Source: JAAFIM01 sp964467315 (GTDB taxonomy: Bacteria > Bacteroidota > Bacteroidia > Chitinophagales > Saprospiraceae). From it: DNA of 12,331 nucleotides. Positions within the stretch are counted from its first letter, which is position 1. The number at the start of each line of letters is the position of its first letter. A program made the translations under genes and the position numbers. Below the pieces are notes generated by a model, which saw nothing but the letters and a program-made list of their open reading frames with translations, made no database searches and was not told the DNA's origin. Shown here piece by piece: positions 1 through 6,911 of the stretch. The stretch spans positions 1-12,331 of the forward strand of contig CAYXSA010000114.1 of the NCBI GenBank assembly GCA_964467315.1, written 5' to 3'.

Positions 1-55
1 GGTTCGCCCCTACGCGCTGAAAATCCCTAAGGGCGAACACGAGGTTCGCCCCTAC
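1..55. repeat. GTAGGGGCGAACC-type hairpin repeat, cut by window edge
   Basis: The 13-mer GGTTCGCCCCTAC occurs at 1-13 and again at 43-55. Between them GGGCGAAC (31-38) pairs with GTTCGCCC (44-51). The unit ends inside the neighbouring coding sequence: the TAG stop of the lipoprotein gene (minus strand 54-52) is part of GTAGGGGC. The left end is probably incomplete because the window starts here. It is an intergenic palindromic repeat of the kind that recurs through the window; no mobility gene is attached. Confidence 0.7.
31..51 (-). terminator. Hairpin after the lipoprotein gene, possible terminator
   Basis: An 8-bp perfect stem (31-38 with 44-51) and a 5-nt loop (39-43) begin one base past the stop codon of the minus-strand gene. 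Read in the direction of transcription the stem is followed by TTAGGGATTTTC, a weak U-run rather than a clean one. It may end transcription or simply protect the 3' end. The sequence belongs to the repeat family, so the terminator role is inference. Confidence 0.4.
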
Positions 56-735
56 TTCTTGGCTTTGATGCTGCAGCCGATGGCTTTGGTGAAATCGGGT
101 TCGGGCTTTTTGCCAGCAAGGAGCGCGTCGACGGCGTTGGCGAGGTAGGTAGTTTTGACGGCGGCAGCGTCTTCGTGGTTATCGTCGATAGCGCCAATGT
201 AACGGACGATGAATTTTTTGCCCTCTTTCTGGAGCAAGTACACGTGTGGGGTTTTGGTTGCGCCGTATTGGGGGTATACTTTTTGTCCCTCGTCGAAGAG
301 ATAGGGGAAAGTAAAGCCTTTTTCTTTGGCGCGGACTTTCATGTTTTCGTAGCTGTCGTCGGGCTTGACGGCGGGGTCGTTGGGGTTGATGGCAACGACG
401 GGGTAGCCTAAGGCGCTGTATTTTTTGTCTAAGGCTACCAATCTATCCTCGTAGGCGATGGCATAGGGGCAGTGGTTGCAGGTAAAAACGAGTATAACGC
501 CTTTAGTAGCCGCTCCGTAGCTCGATAGACTTAGTTTTTTGCCGTCGGTATTGAGTAGGCTGAAGTCGGCGGCTTCTTGTCCGACGGCATAACCTGCTGT
601 AGCAGTCGTTGTGCTTGCTGTAGTGGTTGTGGGCGCTGCCGTTTTACTATCGGCAGTGCTGGGGCTGGTTGTTTTGCAGGCTGCCAAGAGCAGCAAAGGC
701 AGAGAAAGAGCGCAGAGAACTTTTGCGATGGTCAT
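52..735 (-). CDS. Thioredoxin-fold (PRX_like1-type) lipoprotein
   Basis: A 227-aa exported redox protein. Residues 1-19 form a lipoprotein signal with lipobox L17-A-A-C20, so the mature protein is probably lipid-anchored. Residues 21-47 are a Thr/Ser/Ala-rich linker. From about 48 on there is an AhpC/TSA-like thioredoxin fold. The active-site region FTCNHCPY carries C86 and C89, followed by AINPND, PYLFDEGQ, the cis-proline TP163H and a C-terminal GC221SIK. This pattern (CNHCPY ... GCSIK) matches the peroxiredoxin-like/thioredoxin-like group I know as PRX_like1. The CxxC is CNHC, not the WCGPC of TlpA/ResA, so the exact reaction (thiol oxidoreductase or peroxidase) is open. The ATG at 735 directly precedes the signal peptide. 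The gene stands alone; the next gene is divergent. The stop codon lies in a repeat. Confidence 0.88.
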   Translation of the reverse strand: MTIAKVLCALSLPLLLLAACKTTSPSTADSKTAAPTTTTASTTTATAGYAVGQEAADFSLLNTDGKKLSLSSYGAATKGVILVFTCNHCPYAIAYEDRLVALDKKYSALGYPVVAINPNDPAVKPDDSYENMKVRAKEKGFTFPYLFDEGQKVYPQYGATKTPHVYLLQKEGKKFIVRYIGAIDDNHEDAAAVKTTYLANAVDALLAGKKPEPDFTKAIGCSIKAKK

Positions 736-760
736 GTGAGACGCTGGTATTTGGATTTGA

Positions 761-780
761 AACGATGGGAATACATCGTT
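761..780. promoter_or_regulatory. Perfect inverted repeat upstream of the lipoprotein gene
   Basis: AACGATG (761-767) and CATCGTT (774-780) are perfect 7-bp arms around a 6-bp spacer. The site lies 26-45 bp upstream of the start codon of the minus-strand lipoprotein gene. It could be an operator for a dimeric regulator or a 5'-leader hairpin. No matching copy was noticed elsewhere in the window, and I saw no clear TAnnTTTG box for this gene. Confidence 0.35.
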
Positions 781-839
781 AAATAAGGTTAAAGTTGGCA
801 GAAAGTTTAGGAAAAGGGCAGATTTCGGTAAGAATATGC

Positions 840-871
840 TTGTTACGACAATTTTTATTAAACTACCTTTG
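840..871 (+). promoter_or_regulatory. Bacteroidota-type promoter for the outer-membrane barrel gene
   Basis: TACCTTTG at 864-871 fits the Bacteroidota -7 consensus TAnnTTTG. TTG at 840-842 lies 21 bp upstream, within the usual spacing for the -33 element. Transcription would begin near 877-880 and give a leader of about 190 nt that includes the hairpin repeat at 904-1040. The assignment is by consensus only. Confidence 0.55.
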
Positions 872-903
872 TCGTAGAGCGTCTAAATCGGAATTTCATG
901 CTC

Positions 904-1040
904 GAATGACCGACCGTGTGAGCGGGTGTAGGGGCGCGCCGCTTCGCGGCGCGGTGTAGAGGCAGCCCTTGTGGCTGCCCTACACTAAAACCCCGCAACA
1001 CGCGACCCGCAGCGGCGGTACGCCGCAAGGGGCACACCCA
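904..1040 (-). repeat. GC-rich multi-hairpin element, copy A (diverged cousin)
   Basis: Three hairpins are packed together. At 935-953 CGCGCCGC pairs with GCGGCGCG around TTC. At 954-985 GTGTAG and GGCAGCC pair with GGCTGCC and CTACAC, with one bulged A. At 1012-1026 GCGGCG pairs with CGCCGC around GTA. Read on the minus strand the element begins GGTGTGCCCC, has GCGGGTCG in the middle and ends CCCGCTCACAC. The same layout of ends, middle and hairpins is seen in the copies at 4009, 6640, 8321 and 10993, but the sequences differ enough to treat it as a related family. It lies within the probable 5' leader of the barrel gene. No protein is credible here. Confidence 0.65.
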
Positions 1041-1068
1041 AAAACAAGCTAACACAATCTATAATTTT

Positions 1069-3981
1069 ATGCGAATACTATTTTTATTAGCGGCATTGCT
1101 GCCATTTTTTGCGCTGCAAGCCCAGCAGGCAGGCGGCAACATCGTAGGGACAATCATCGACGGCGAGACGAAAGAGGCGCTGATAGGCGTGAATGTGCAA
1201 CTGCGGCGTATGCAGGATACGACGACCTTGCTCAAAGGCGCGGTGAGCGATATAGAGGGGCGTTTTGTTTTCGCAGAACTGGCGGCGGATACTTATCAAC
1301 TGAAAATTAGCTACGTGGGTTATGATGCCGTGATGGTGAATAATTTGCAACTACAGCCCAATGCAACCTACCCTTTGGATACGGTGCGTATGGGCACGGC
1401 GAGCGCCATGATTGACATTATACAGGTGGAAGCGGTGGCGATACGGGTGGAAATGAAGGGCGATACGGTGCAATACAATTCCGCAGCCTTCAAGGTGAAC
1501 CCCGATGCGACGGTAGAGGACTTAGTGAAGAAAATGCCCAACATTACGGTAGAAAACGGGGTGGTAAAGGCGCAAGGCGAGGAAATAAAGAAGGTAACCA
1601 TCGACGGAAAGGAGTTTTTTGGCGACGATGCCAGCACGGCGCTAAAGAATTTGCCCGCTGATATTGTGGATAAAATACAAATTTATGACCGCAGCAGCGA
1701 CCAAGCGGGATTTTTGGGCGTGAGCGACGGCAACGAGCGCAAGGCGCTTAACATCGTAACCCGCACGGGGAAATTGACGGGCAATTTTGGCAGGTTTTAC
1801 GCGGGCTACGGCTACGGCGACGGGCATAGATATCAAGCGGGCGGCAACTTTAACAACTTCGACGGCGATAGACGCTTCTCCGTGCTGGGTATGAGCAACA
1901 ATATCAACCAGCAAAATTTTGGGAGTGAAGACCTGTTGGGTGTGATGTCGTCGGGCGGCGGTGGCGGTAGACGTGGCGGCAGTAGGGGAGGAATGGGCGG
2001 CGGTTCGTCGGCAGTGATGGAGGGCGTAATGTCGGGGCAACAGCGCGGGATAACCAATACGCACGCTATAGGCATCAATTACAACGATAAATGGGGCAAA
2101 AATACCACTGTAGCCCTCTCGTACTTTGGTAATTATAGCCAAAACAGCAATCTGTCGGACTTGTCCCGCTTTTACTTTTCCCAAGCAGACGCTTCGACCA
2201 ATCAGCTATACGATGAAACGACCCAAAGCAGCAATAATAATCTAAGCCATCGGCTTACGGCGCGCTTTGAATTTAAACCCGATACGATGCAAAACATCGT
2301 GATAGCTCCGCGCATCTCTTGGCAGCAAAATAAACAAAATCAGGATTTCTACGGATTTAGTCAGTTGTCGGATTTTTCTTTTCTGTCTTCTACCCAAACC
2401 CTTTCGGCGGGCAGCGGCAACGCTTATACGCTGGGCGGCAACGCTACTTATATGCGTCGGCTCAAAAAACCACGCCGCAGCATCTCGGTTGACCTCAACG
2501 GCAATCTTAATAATCGCCTAAGTAGACGTTTGCAGCTCGCCGATAACCTTTTTGCGGAAAACATAGATTCGGCTACCCTGCTCAATCAATTTAGCCGCAA
2601 TTATAGCCAAAGTTACAACGCCACGCTTGATATTAGCTACTCCGAACCCGTAGGTAAAAACGGAAGTTTGCAGTTTAGCATCGCGGAAAGTTATACCCAA
2701 AGCCTTGCGGATAAGGATACCGACAATTTTAGCGCTGTTAGCAATGACTACACGGACAAAGATAGCACCCTTTCTTCCGAATTGCAGAGCAGTTACCTCA
2801 GTACCCGCCCCAGCATTCGCTATCGCGGCTCTGCAAAAGAGAATGCCATTAGCTATTTTGTGGGTCTTTCCTATGAAAATGCCCAACTTCGGGGCTTTCA
2901 ATCCTTCCCAATGGATACCAGCCTAAGCCGCAGCTTCCATAATGTGCTGCCAATGGGTATGCTGCGGGTACAATTTAGCAAAAGTAGCAATCTAAGAATG
3001 TTCTACCGCACGTTTACGAGCGCGCCGACGGCGAACCAATTGCAAAACGTGGTGGATAACTCCAATCCTTTGTTCTTGTCGGCTGGAAATCCCGACCTAC
3101 AGCAGTCTTATTCGCAATTTTTAGCGGCGCGGCTTACGCTGGTCAACCCGAAAAATGCGCGTAGCTTCTTCGCCAGCCTTACTTTCAATCAAACGAGCCG
3201 ATATATCGGCAATTCTACCCTTATCGCCGAGCGCGACACGGTTTTGAGCAGCAGCGGGATAGTCCTAAACAAGGGCGCGCAGCTTAGTCAGAGCGTCAAT
3301 TTGGGCGGATATTATAGCATCGCGTCGGTTGTATCGTATTCGATGCCGATACAGAAGATAAAATCGAATATAAACTTCAATTTTACCCCGCTTGTCAACC
3401 AAATTCCCTCCCTTATCAACGGCGAAACGAACCTAACCCAAAACTTGGCGCTGGGTGGGGGCTTGGTTTGGGGTAGCAATATCAGCGAGCAGGTAGATTT
3501 TACCCTTTCTTATCACGGAAACTATAATTTTGCCAACAATCGCCTGCGCCCGACGCTCAATAATCAGTATTTTAATCAGGTTTCTGCGCTTAGATTTAAT
3601 TGGCTTTTCGGCAAAGGCTTTGTTTTGAACGTTTCGGCGGCGCATTCGCTCTATACGGGTATGTCCGATGGCTTCAATCAGCAATTTTTATTGCTCAACG
3701 GCTCATTTGGCTACAAGTTTTTGAAGGATAAAAGCGCCGAAATCAATATAAGCGTCTTCGATGCGCTGGGTCAGAACGCGGCAATCGTCCGCAATGTCAA
3801 CGATATATATATTGAAGACCTGTCTTCGCAGGTTTTGACGCGTTATGTTATGCTAAACTTCGTTTATACGCTCCGTGCGGTCAATGCGCCCGCGCCCAAA
3901 AACGGCGAACGTCCGCATGGTATGCCTCCGCATGGCGGCGGACATGGCGGGCATGGCGGCGGACAGCGCCCCCCGCACTAA
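1069..3981 (+). CDS. Outer-membrane beta-barrel protein, TonB-dependent receptor-like
   Basis: A 970-aa outer-membrane protein. Residues 1-18 are a signal peptide (cleavage near LQA-QQ). Residues 24 to about 105 form a carboxypeptidase-regulatory-like beta-sandwich (GNIVGTIIDGETKEALIGV ... SYVGYDA), common on Bacteroidota TonB receptors. Residues about 110-232 resemble a plug domain, with the motifs VEDLVKKMPN, DGKEFFGDD and LPADIVDKIQIYD that are typical of the outer-membrane beta-barrel family group (OMP_b-brl_3-like). The rest, to about 940, is aromatic-rich alternating beta-strand sequence ending in YVMLNFVYTLR. A Gly/Arg-rich loop lies at about 295-313. After the last strand comes a 31-residue Gly/Pro/His-rich tail with five histidines. 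No SusD partner is adjacent, so a glycan-uptake role is not supported; the substrate is unknown. The ATG at 1069 starts a good signal peptide; upstream is AT-rich without a Shine-Dalgarno, as usual in the phylum. Confidence 0.88.
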   Translation: MRILFLLAALLPFFALQAQQAGGNIVGTIIDGETKEALIGVNVQLRRMQDTTTLLKGAVSDIEGRFVFAELAADTYQLKISYVGYDAVMVNNLQLQPNATYPLDTVRMGTASAMIDIIQVEAVAIRVEMKGDTVQYNSAAFKVNPDATVEDLVKKMPNITVENGVVKAQGEEIKKVTIDGKEFFGDDASTALKNLPADIVDKIQIYDRSSDQAGFLGVSDGNERKALNIVTRTGKLTGNFGRFYAGYGYGDGHRYQAGGNFNNFDGDRRFSVLGMSNNINQQNFGSEDLLGVMSSGGGGGRRGGSRGGMGGGSSAVMEGVMSGQQRGITNTHAIGINYNDKWGKNTTVALSYFGNYSQNSNLSDLSRFYFSQADASTNQLYDETTQSSNNNLSHRLTARFEFKPDTMQNIVIAPRISWQQNKQNQDFYGFSQLSDFSFLSSTQTLSAGSGNAYTLGGNATYMRRLKKPRRSISVDLNGNLNNRLSRRLQLADNLFAENIDSATLLNQFSRNYSQSYNATLDISYSEPVGKNGSLQFSIAESYTQSLADKDTDNFSAVSNDYTDKDSTLSSELQSSYLSTRPSIRYRGSAKENAISYFVGLSYENAQLRGFQSFPMDTSLSRSFHNVLPMGMLRVQFSKSSNLRMFYRTFTSAPTANQLQNVVDNSNPLFLSAGNPDLQQSYSQFLAARLTLVNPKNARSFFASLTFNQTSRYIGNSTLIAERDTVLSSSGIVLNKGAQLSQSVNLGGYYSIASVVSYSMPIQKIKSNINFNFTPLVNQIPSLINGETNLTQNLALGGGLVWGSNISEQVDFTLSYHGNYNFANNRLRPTLNNQYFNQVSALRFNWLFGKGFVLNVSAAHSLYTGMSDGFNQQFLLLNGSFGYKFLKDKSAEINISVFDALGQNAAIVRNVNDIYIEDLSSQVLTRYVMLNFVYTLRAVNAPAPKNGERPHGMPPHGGGHGGHGGGQRPPH

Positions 3982-4008
3982 ACCTATCATTTGGCATTTT
4001 TTTGTTTT

Positions 4009-4133
4009 GGCGTGCCCCTTGCAGCGCTGGGCGCTGCTTCGGGTCGGGCTATCCGCTACATCAGCCCCATACCGCTTTCAGCGGCATGGGGCTGGTTTCG
4101 CTTCTATCCCTCACGCCGCCCGCTACGCGGGCG
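4009..4133 (+). repeat. Modular hairpin element, copy B
   Basis: The element begins GGCGTGCCCC (4009-4018), has GGGTCGGGCTATCCG at 4041-4055 and ends CTATCCCTCACGC (4104-4116). Hairpin 1 is GCAGCGC/GCGCTGC around TGG (4021-4037). Hairpin 2 is CAGCCCCAT (4062-4070) with ATGGGGCTG (4086-4094), enclosing CCGCT/AGCGG. A further hairpin, CGCCCGC/GCGGGCG around TAC (4117-4133), follows and leads into CCCCTAC, which holds the permease stop codon. It fills the gap between two convergent genes and may separate their transcripts, but there is no T-run after a stem in either direction. No ORF here is credible. Confidence 0.85.
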
Positions 4134-4143
4134 CTCTAAGCCC

Positions 4144-5142
4144 CTACGACAACTCCCTTCCCCGCAGTACCAGATACACCACCATCGGCACGCCGACCAA
4201 AGCCGTAAAAACATTGAGCGGCAAAACCCGCCCCGCGCTCGCTCCCAGCGCCACCGAGAGCCAAAGACAAAGCAAAAGCAGCAAAGCACCCAAACCCGCC
4301 GTTGCAAAAAGTAGGGTAGCGTGTCGATGCGTGCGCCAAAGTACGCGCGCCAGATGCGGCGCGATGATGCCCACAAAACCAATCATACCACAAAAGGCAG
4401 TAACGAGCCCACTAAGCAAAGCGGCGGCGCTTATCAGCACAAGCCGCAAACCGCGTACCCGCACACCCATAGATTCGGCGTAAGCCTCCCCCAATAAAAG
4501 CCCATCCAAACCCTTAGCCGCCCCCATCAATACCAATAAAAGCAAAACCGTAAGCGGAAGCAATAAAGCGACTTCCTCCCAACTACTCCCCAAAGTGCTG
4601 CCCTGCGACCAAACCGTATAACGCATCAGCGACGCACTTTCAGAAAAATATTGCATAAGCTCCACCAAAGCGCCCGCCGTGCTGCCTATCATCATACCCA
4701 CAATCAAAAGGCTGCCGCTTGTGCGCAAACGCAGCGATACCAACAAAATCAGCAGCATCACCGCCCCACTACCCAACATTCCCAAACCCGCCAAAGCCCA
4801 AGTCCCCACCCAACCCAAGACCAGAACCCCCAAAGCTACCCCCAAAGCCCCCCCAGCGCTTACCCCCAGCAAATAAGGGCTCGCTATCGGATTTCTAAAT
4901 AAAGTCTGCATTATCAAACCCGCTACCCCCAATGCCGCACCCGCCGCCAGCGTCATTAAAGTTGCTGGCAAGCGCAAATCGCGGATAATTACCGCCTGCG
5001 TAGGCGTGCCCGCCTGCGCATCCCATAATATCGCCCAAATTTTCGATAAGGGCAGAGCTACACTACCCCAAGACAGATTTAAGCCCATCGCAAAAAACAG
5101 CGAAAAGACCAAAAGCAGCCAGCGAAATAGCGAAATAGACAT
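4144..5142 (-). CDS. FecCD-family ABC transporter permease (iron-chelate or cobalamin)
   Basis: A 332-aa inner-membrane permease of the BtuC/FhuB/HmuU type, which with an ATPase and a periplasmic binding protein imports ferric chelates, haem or vitamin B12. The protein is almost wholly hydrophobic helices. Family signatures are present: RDLRLPATL (54-62), AAGAALGVAGLIMQTLFRNP (66-85), SPYLLGVSAGGALG (88-101), then GLLLGEAYAESMGVRV and CGMIGFVGIIAPHLAR. The usual arginine in RLPR is alanine here (RLPA, A60). The length is normal. I chose the ATG at 5142 (MSISLFRW) because it directly precedes the first membrane helix and gives the family length; the frame is open to 5283, but the extra 47 residues look like leader DNA and would cover the likely promoter. 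No binding protein or ATPase gene is adjacent, so partners must be elsewhere. The TAG stop lies in a GTAGGGGC repeat end. Substrate cannot be told. Confidence 0.9.
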   Translation of the reverse strand: MSISLFRWLLLVFSLFFAMGLNLSWGSVALPLSKIWAILWDAQAGTPTQAVIIRDLRLPATLMTLAAGAALGVAGLIMQTLFRNPIASPYLLGVSAGGALGVALGVLVLGWVGTWALAGLGMLGSGAVMLLILLVSLRLRTSGSLLIVGMMIGSTAGALVELMQYFSESASLMRYTVWSQGSTLGSSWEEVALLLPLTVLLLLVLMGAAKGLDGLLLGEAYAESMGVRVRGLRLVLISAAALLSGLVTAFCGMIGFVGIIAPHLARVLWRTHRHATLLFATAGLGALLLLLCLWLSVALGASAGRVLPLNVFTALVGVPMVVYLVLRGRELS

Positions 5143-5181
5143 ATAAGGAACAGAAAAATGCAATAAAAAGGAACTTTTTTG

Positions 5182-5189
5182 CAAAGATA
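5182..5189 (-). promoter_or_regulatory. Candidate -7 box for the FecCD permease
   Basis: Read on the minus strand, 5189-5182 is TATCTTTG, an exact match to TAnnTTTG. It would start transcription about 30 nt upstream of the ATG at 5142. No good TTG -33 element is seen at the expected distance. No cobalamin or other riboswitch fits in so short a leader. No matching box was found for the divergent gene at 5286; the rest of 5143-5285 is AT-rich and otherwise featureless. Confidence 0.4.
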
Positions 5190-5285
5190 CACGCCCCTTT
5201 GGTATGATTTTGAATAAGAGGCGGGCGGCAACGAAAATTTGCCGCTTTATTGCATACCTTCCATCACAAAAATTTAGATACAATT

Positions 5286-6491
5286 ATGCGTTTTTCTCTC
5301 CTCCTTAGCGCTTGTTTACTGGCTTGTGCTGCCTCCAGCGCCCTACACGCGCAGTTTTCCCAAAATCTCGTCGTTTTCTCTGGCGAAGGCGATAAATTTT
5401 ATCTCCTACTCAACGGCGAACAGCAAAATGCCGAACCCCAAAGCAACATTAAAGTCGTCGGACTCACTGCCCCCTACATGAAAGCCCGCATCGTTTTCGC
5501 CGACAACTCTATCAACCCCATCGACAAAAGCGTACAACTCGAAGGCGTAGACCAAACCGAAGCCCACGAAATTACCTATCAAATCAAAAACAAAAAAGGC
5601 AAACGCACCCTCAATGCCTATTCTTATCAGCCCCTACGCTCCAATGCCGCAGCCCCCAACCAACTCCTTGTAGAGTACGGCAAACCTCAACAAAATACGA
5701 CTACGACCACCACCACCACGACTACGACCACCAACCCCACACCCACGCCCGCACCTACACCCACCAATACCAATACCGCAAGCGAAAACGTAAATATCAA
5801 CGTCAATACCAACACCACTACGACCAACCCCAATAACGCTAACCTAAATATGAACGTTAGCGTGGTCGAAAATACCAACACCAACACCCATTCCGACAAC
5901 GTCAACATGAATACCAATGTGAATGCCGACCCCAACGGCAATCTCAACATGAACGTCGGCGTAACGGACGGCGTAGGCGGCGAAAATGTCAATATGAACG
6001 TCAATATCAACGCCGACCCCAACAATTTTAATATGAACGTCAACCTCCAAGACGGCACAAATACCAATACCCACCACACCAACACCAACACAAACACCCA
6101 TGTAAATTACGGCACTACCGTAACCAGCACGACCACGACCAGCACGACCAACACCAACCCCGCCCCCAATACCGCCGCACCCAGCAACAACAACGCCAAC
6201 GGCTGCTATACCGCTATGACGGACGCGAAGCTAAAAGAAACCCTCAAACGCATGGACGGCGCTATTTTGGACGAAGACAAAAACAAAATCGCCAAAGGCG
6301 TTATCCAAAAAAATTGCATCAGCAGCAGCCAAATCGCATTGCTTTTCGAGGAGCTTATGCACGAGTCTTCCCGCCTCGATCTCGCCAAATACGCCTTCAA
6401 CTATTGCACCGACCGCGATAAATTCAGCGAGCTTGCCGATAAATTCAGCTTCCCCGACAATAAGGAAGCCATCTACAAATTGGCGGAGTAG
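5286..6491 (+). CDS. Secreted DUF4476 protein with Asn/Thr-rich repeat region
   Basis: A 401-aa exported protein of unknown function. Residues 1-22 form a signal peptide (cleavage near LHA-QF; a lipoprotein site at LLAC14 is less likely because little hydrophobic sequence precedes it). Residues 24-134 form a beta-rich domain (VVFSGEGDKFYLLLNGEQQN ... KIVGL-like) of the type found at the N-terminus of DUF4476 proteins. Residues 138-149 are twelve threonines. Residues 150-305 are Asn/Thr-rich low complexity with three related units starting near 167, 204 and 233 (ENVNINVN, DNVNMNTN, ENVNMNVN), two of them with NADPN. Residues about 306-400 match the helical DUF4476 domain (AMTDAKLKETLKRMDGAIL ... 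DKFSFPDNKEAIYKLAE). Start: the ATG at 5286 gives a clean signal peptide; an in-frame TTG at 5250 would add 12 polar residues. It is divergent from the permease, with no operon partner. A heptamer array begins three bases after the stop. Confidence 0.82.
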   Translation: MRFSLLLSACLLACAASSALHAQFSQNLVVFSGEGDKFYLLLNGEQQNAEPQSNIKVVGLTAPYMKARIVFADNSINPIDKSVQLEGVDQTEAHEITYQIKNKKGKRTLNAYSYQPLRSNAAAPNQLLVEYGKPQQNTTTTTTTTTTTTNPTPTPAPTPTNTNTASENVNINVNTNTTTTNPNNANLNMNVSVVENTNTNTHSDNVNMNTNVNADPNGNLNMNVGVTDGVGGENVNMNVNINADPNNFNMNVNLQDGTNTNTHHTNTNTNTHVNYGTTVTSTTTTSTTNTNPAPNTAAPSNNNANGCYTAMTDAKLKETLKRMDGAILDEDKNKIAKGVIQKNCISSSQIALLFEELMHESSRLDLAKYAFNYCTDRDKFSELADKFSFPDNKEAIYKLAE

Positions 6492-6493
6492 TT

Positions 6494-6548
6494 ACGAATG
6501 ACGAATGACGAATGACGAATGACGAATGACGAATGACGAATGACGAAT
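6494..6548. repeat. Heptamer tandem array ACGAATG
   Basis: Seven perfect copies of ACGAATG run from 6494 to 6542, followed by a variant partial copy (ACGAAT then TG). The array starts three bases after the TAG of the DUF4476 gene. Because 7 is not a multiple of 3, TGA appears in every plus-strand frame, while the minus strand stays open in all frames. Such heptamer arrays resemble the short tandemly repeated repetitive sequences described in cyanobacteria; there is no spacer, so it is not a CRISPR. Confidence 0.95.
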
Positions 6549-6570
6549 TGCACATAATACTTGCTACCAC

Positions 6571-6588
6571 TGCCGCCGCAAGGCGGCA
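6571..6588 (+). terminator. GC-rich hairpin with GCAA loop downstream of the DUF4476 gene
   Basis: TGCCGCC (6571-6577) pairs perfectly with GGCGGCA (6582-6588) across GCAA, a GNRA tetraloop. It lies 80 bases past the DUF4476 stop. No T-run follows (TGATACC), so a classical intrinsic terminator is doubtful; it may be a 3'-end hairpin or another repeat fragment. The AT-rich stretch 6589-6639 holds nothing I can identify. Confidence 0.35.
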
Positions 6589-6639
6589 TGATACCTAAAC
6601 ATAACGCACAATTCATACACAAAGCACATTCGTTATTAT

Positions 6640-6747
6640 GGCGTGCCCCCGCTCCCCGCCGCTAACGCGGCTTAAAGGTCGCGGGGTCGGGCTATCCGTT
6701 GCAGCGCCTTCATTTCATTTCGGCGCTTCCACTGCTATCCCTCACGC
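6640..6747 (+). repeat. Modular hairpin element, copy C
   Basis: It has the same fixed parts as copies B, D and E: GGCGTGCCCC at 6640-6649, GCGGGGTCGGGCTATCCG at 6681-6698 and CTATCCCTCACGC at 6735-6747. CCCCGC near 6647 can pair with GCGGGG at 6681, enclosing the hairpin GCCGC/GCGGC (6658-6671). A second, weaker stem is AGCGCC (6703-6708) with GGCGCT (6722-6727). The lower pairing suggests a decaying copy. It lies between the DUF4476 gene and rimO. Confidence 0.85.
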
Positions 6748-6774
6748 ATTGCCGACAGATTGCCCCTTATACGA

Positions 6775-6814
6775 GTTTGCCCGCTCTCCATGCTTTTTGG
6801 AAGAGCGGGCAAAC
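6775..6814. repeat. Long inverted repeat hairpin
   Basis: GTTTGCCCGCTC (6775-6786) and GAGCGGGCAAAC (6803-6814) form a perfect 12-bp stem. The 16-nt loop can add TCC/GGA pairs. It lies between element C and the heptamer array upstream of rimO. It could stop readthrough into rimO or be a fragment of another palindromic repeat; no T-run follows. The remaining sequence to 6873 shows nothing else. Confidence 0.6.
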
Positions 6815-6873
6815 CTGCTTTATGGAGGCAACGAATTGCGTAATTTTTGCTTTTTTTACTCCATGAGCAACAA

Positions 6874-6908
6874 AATTCGTAACTCGTAACTCGTAACTCG
6901 TAATTCGT
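6874..6908. repeat. Heptamer tandem array AACTCGT upstream of rimO
   Basis: Five heptamers in a row: AATTCGT, three copies of AACTCGT, then AATTCGT. The outer units share the same single change, so the array is symmetrical. TAA occurs in every plus-strand frame, and the minus strand is open. The array ends three bases before a candidate -7 box of rimO, so it occupies the place where a -33 element would lie. Confidence 0.92.
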
Positions 6909-6911
6909 CGC

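Noticed and set aside
858..1055. 65-codon minus-strand reading frame upstream of the barrel gene
   Set aside because: It lies wholly in the GC-rich hairpin repeat, has no recognisable protein pattern, and its codons only reflect the palindromes.
1642..2184. 180-codon minus-strand frame inside the barrel gene
   Set aside because: It is a shadow frame opposite clear plug and barrel sequence, with no protein-family pattern.
3875..4483. 202-codon plus-strand frame across the end of the barrel gene and the permease
   Set aside because: It crosses a repeat and is antisense to conserved FecCD motifs; composition is Arg/Ser/Pro-rich as expected for a shadow.
5143..5283. N-terminal extension of the FecCD permease to 5283
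   Set aside because: It would add 47 residues not seen in the family and would cover the likely promoter; ATG 5142 fits the first helix and normal length.
5143..5285. Cobalamin or other riboswitch upstream of the permease
   Set aside because: The leader after the candidate -7 box is only about 30 nt and lacks conserved aptamer sequence.
5687..6097. Hydrophobic 136-codon minus-strand frame
   Set aside because: It is the complement of the Asn/Thr-rich repeats (AAC/ACC codons give Val/Gly/Leu); the DUF4476 gene on the plus strand explains this DNA.
4140..6491. Strong C/A-rich plus strand over two divergent genes as a sign of transfer or a replication skew switch
   Set aside because: Amino-acid content explains it: the hydrophobic permease on the minus strand uses G/T-rich codons, and the Asn/Thr-rich protein on the plus strand uses A/C-rich codons.
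6494..6908. CRISPR array
   Set aside because: The repeats are direct 7-bp units without spacers; there are no cas genes.
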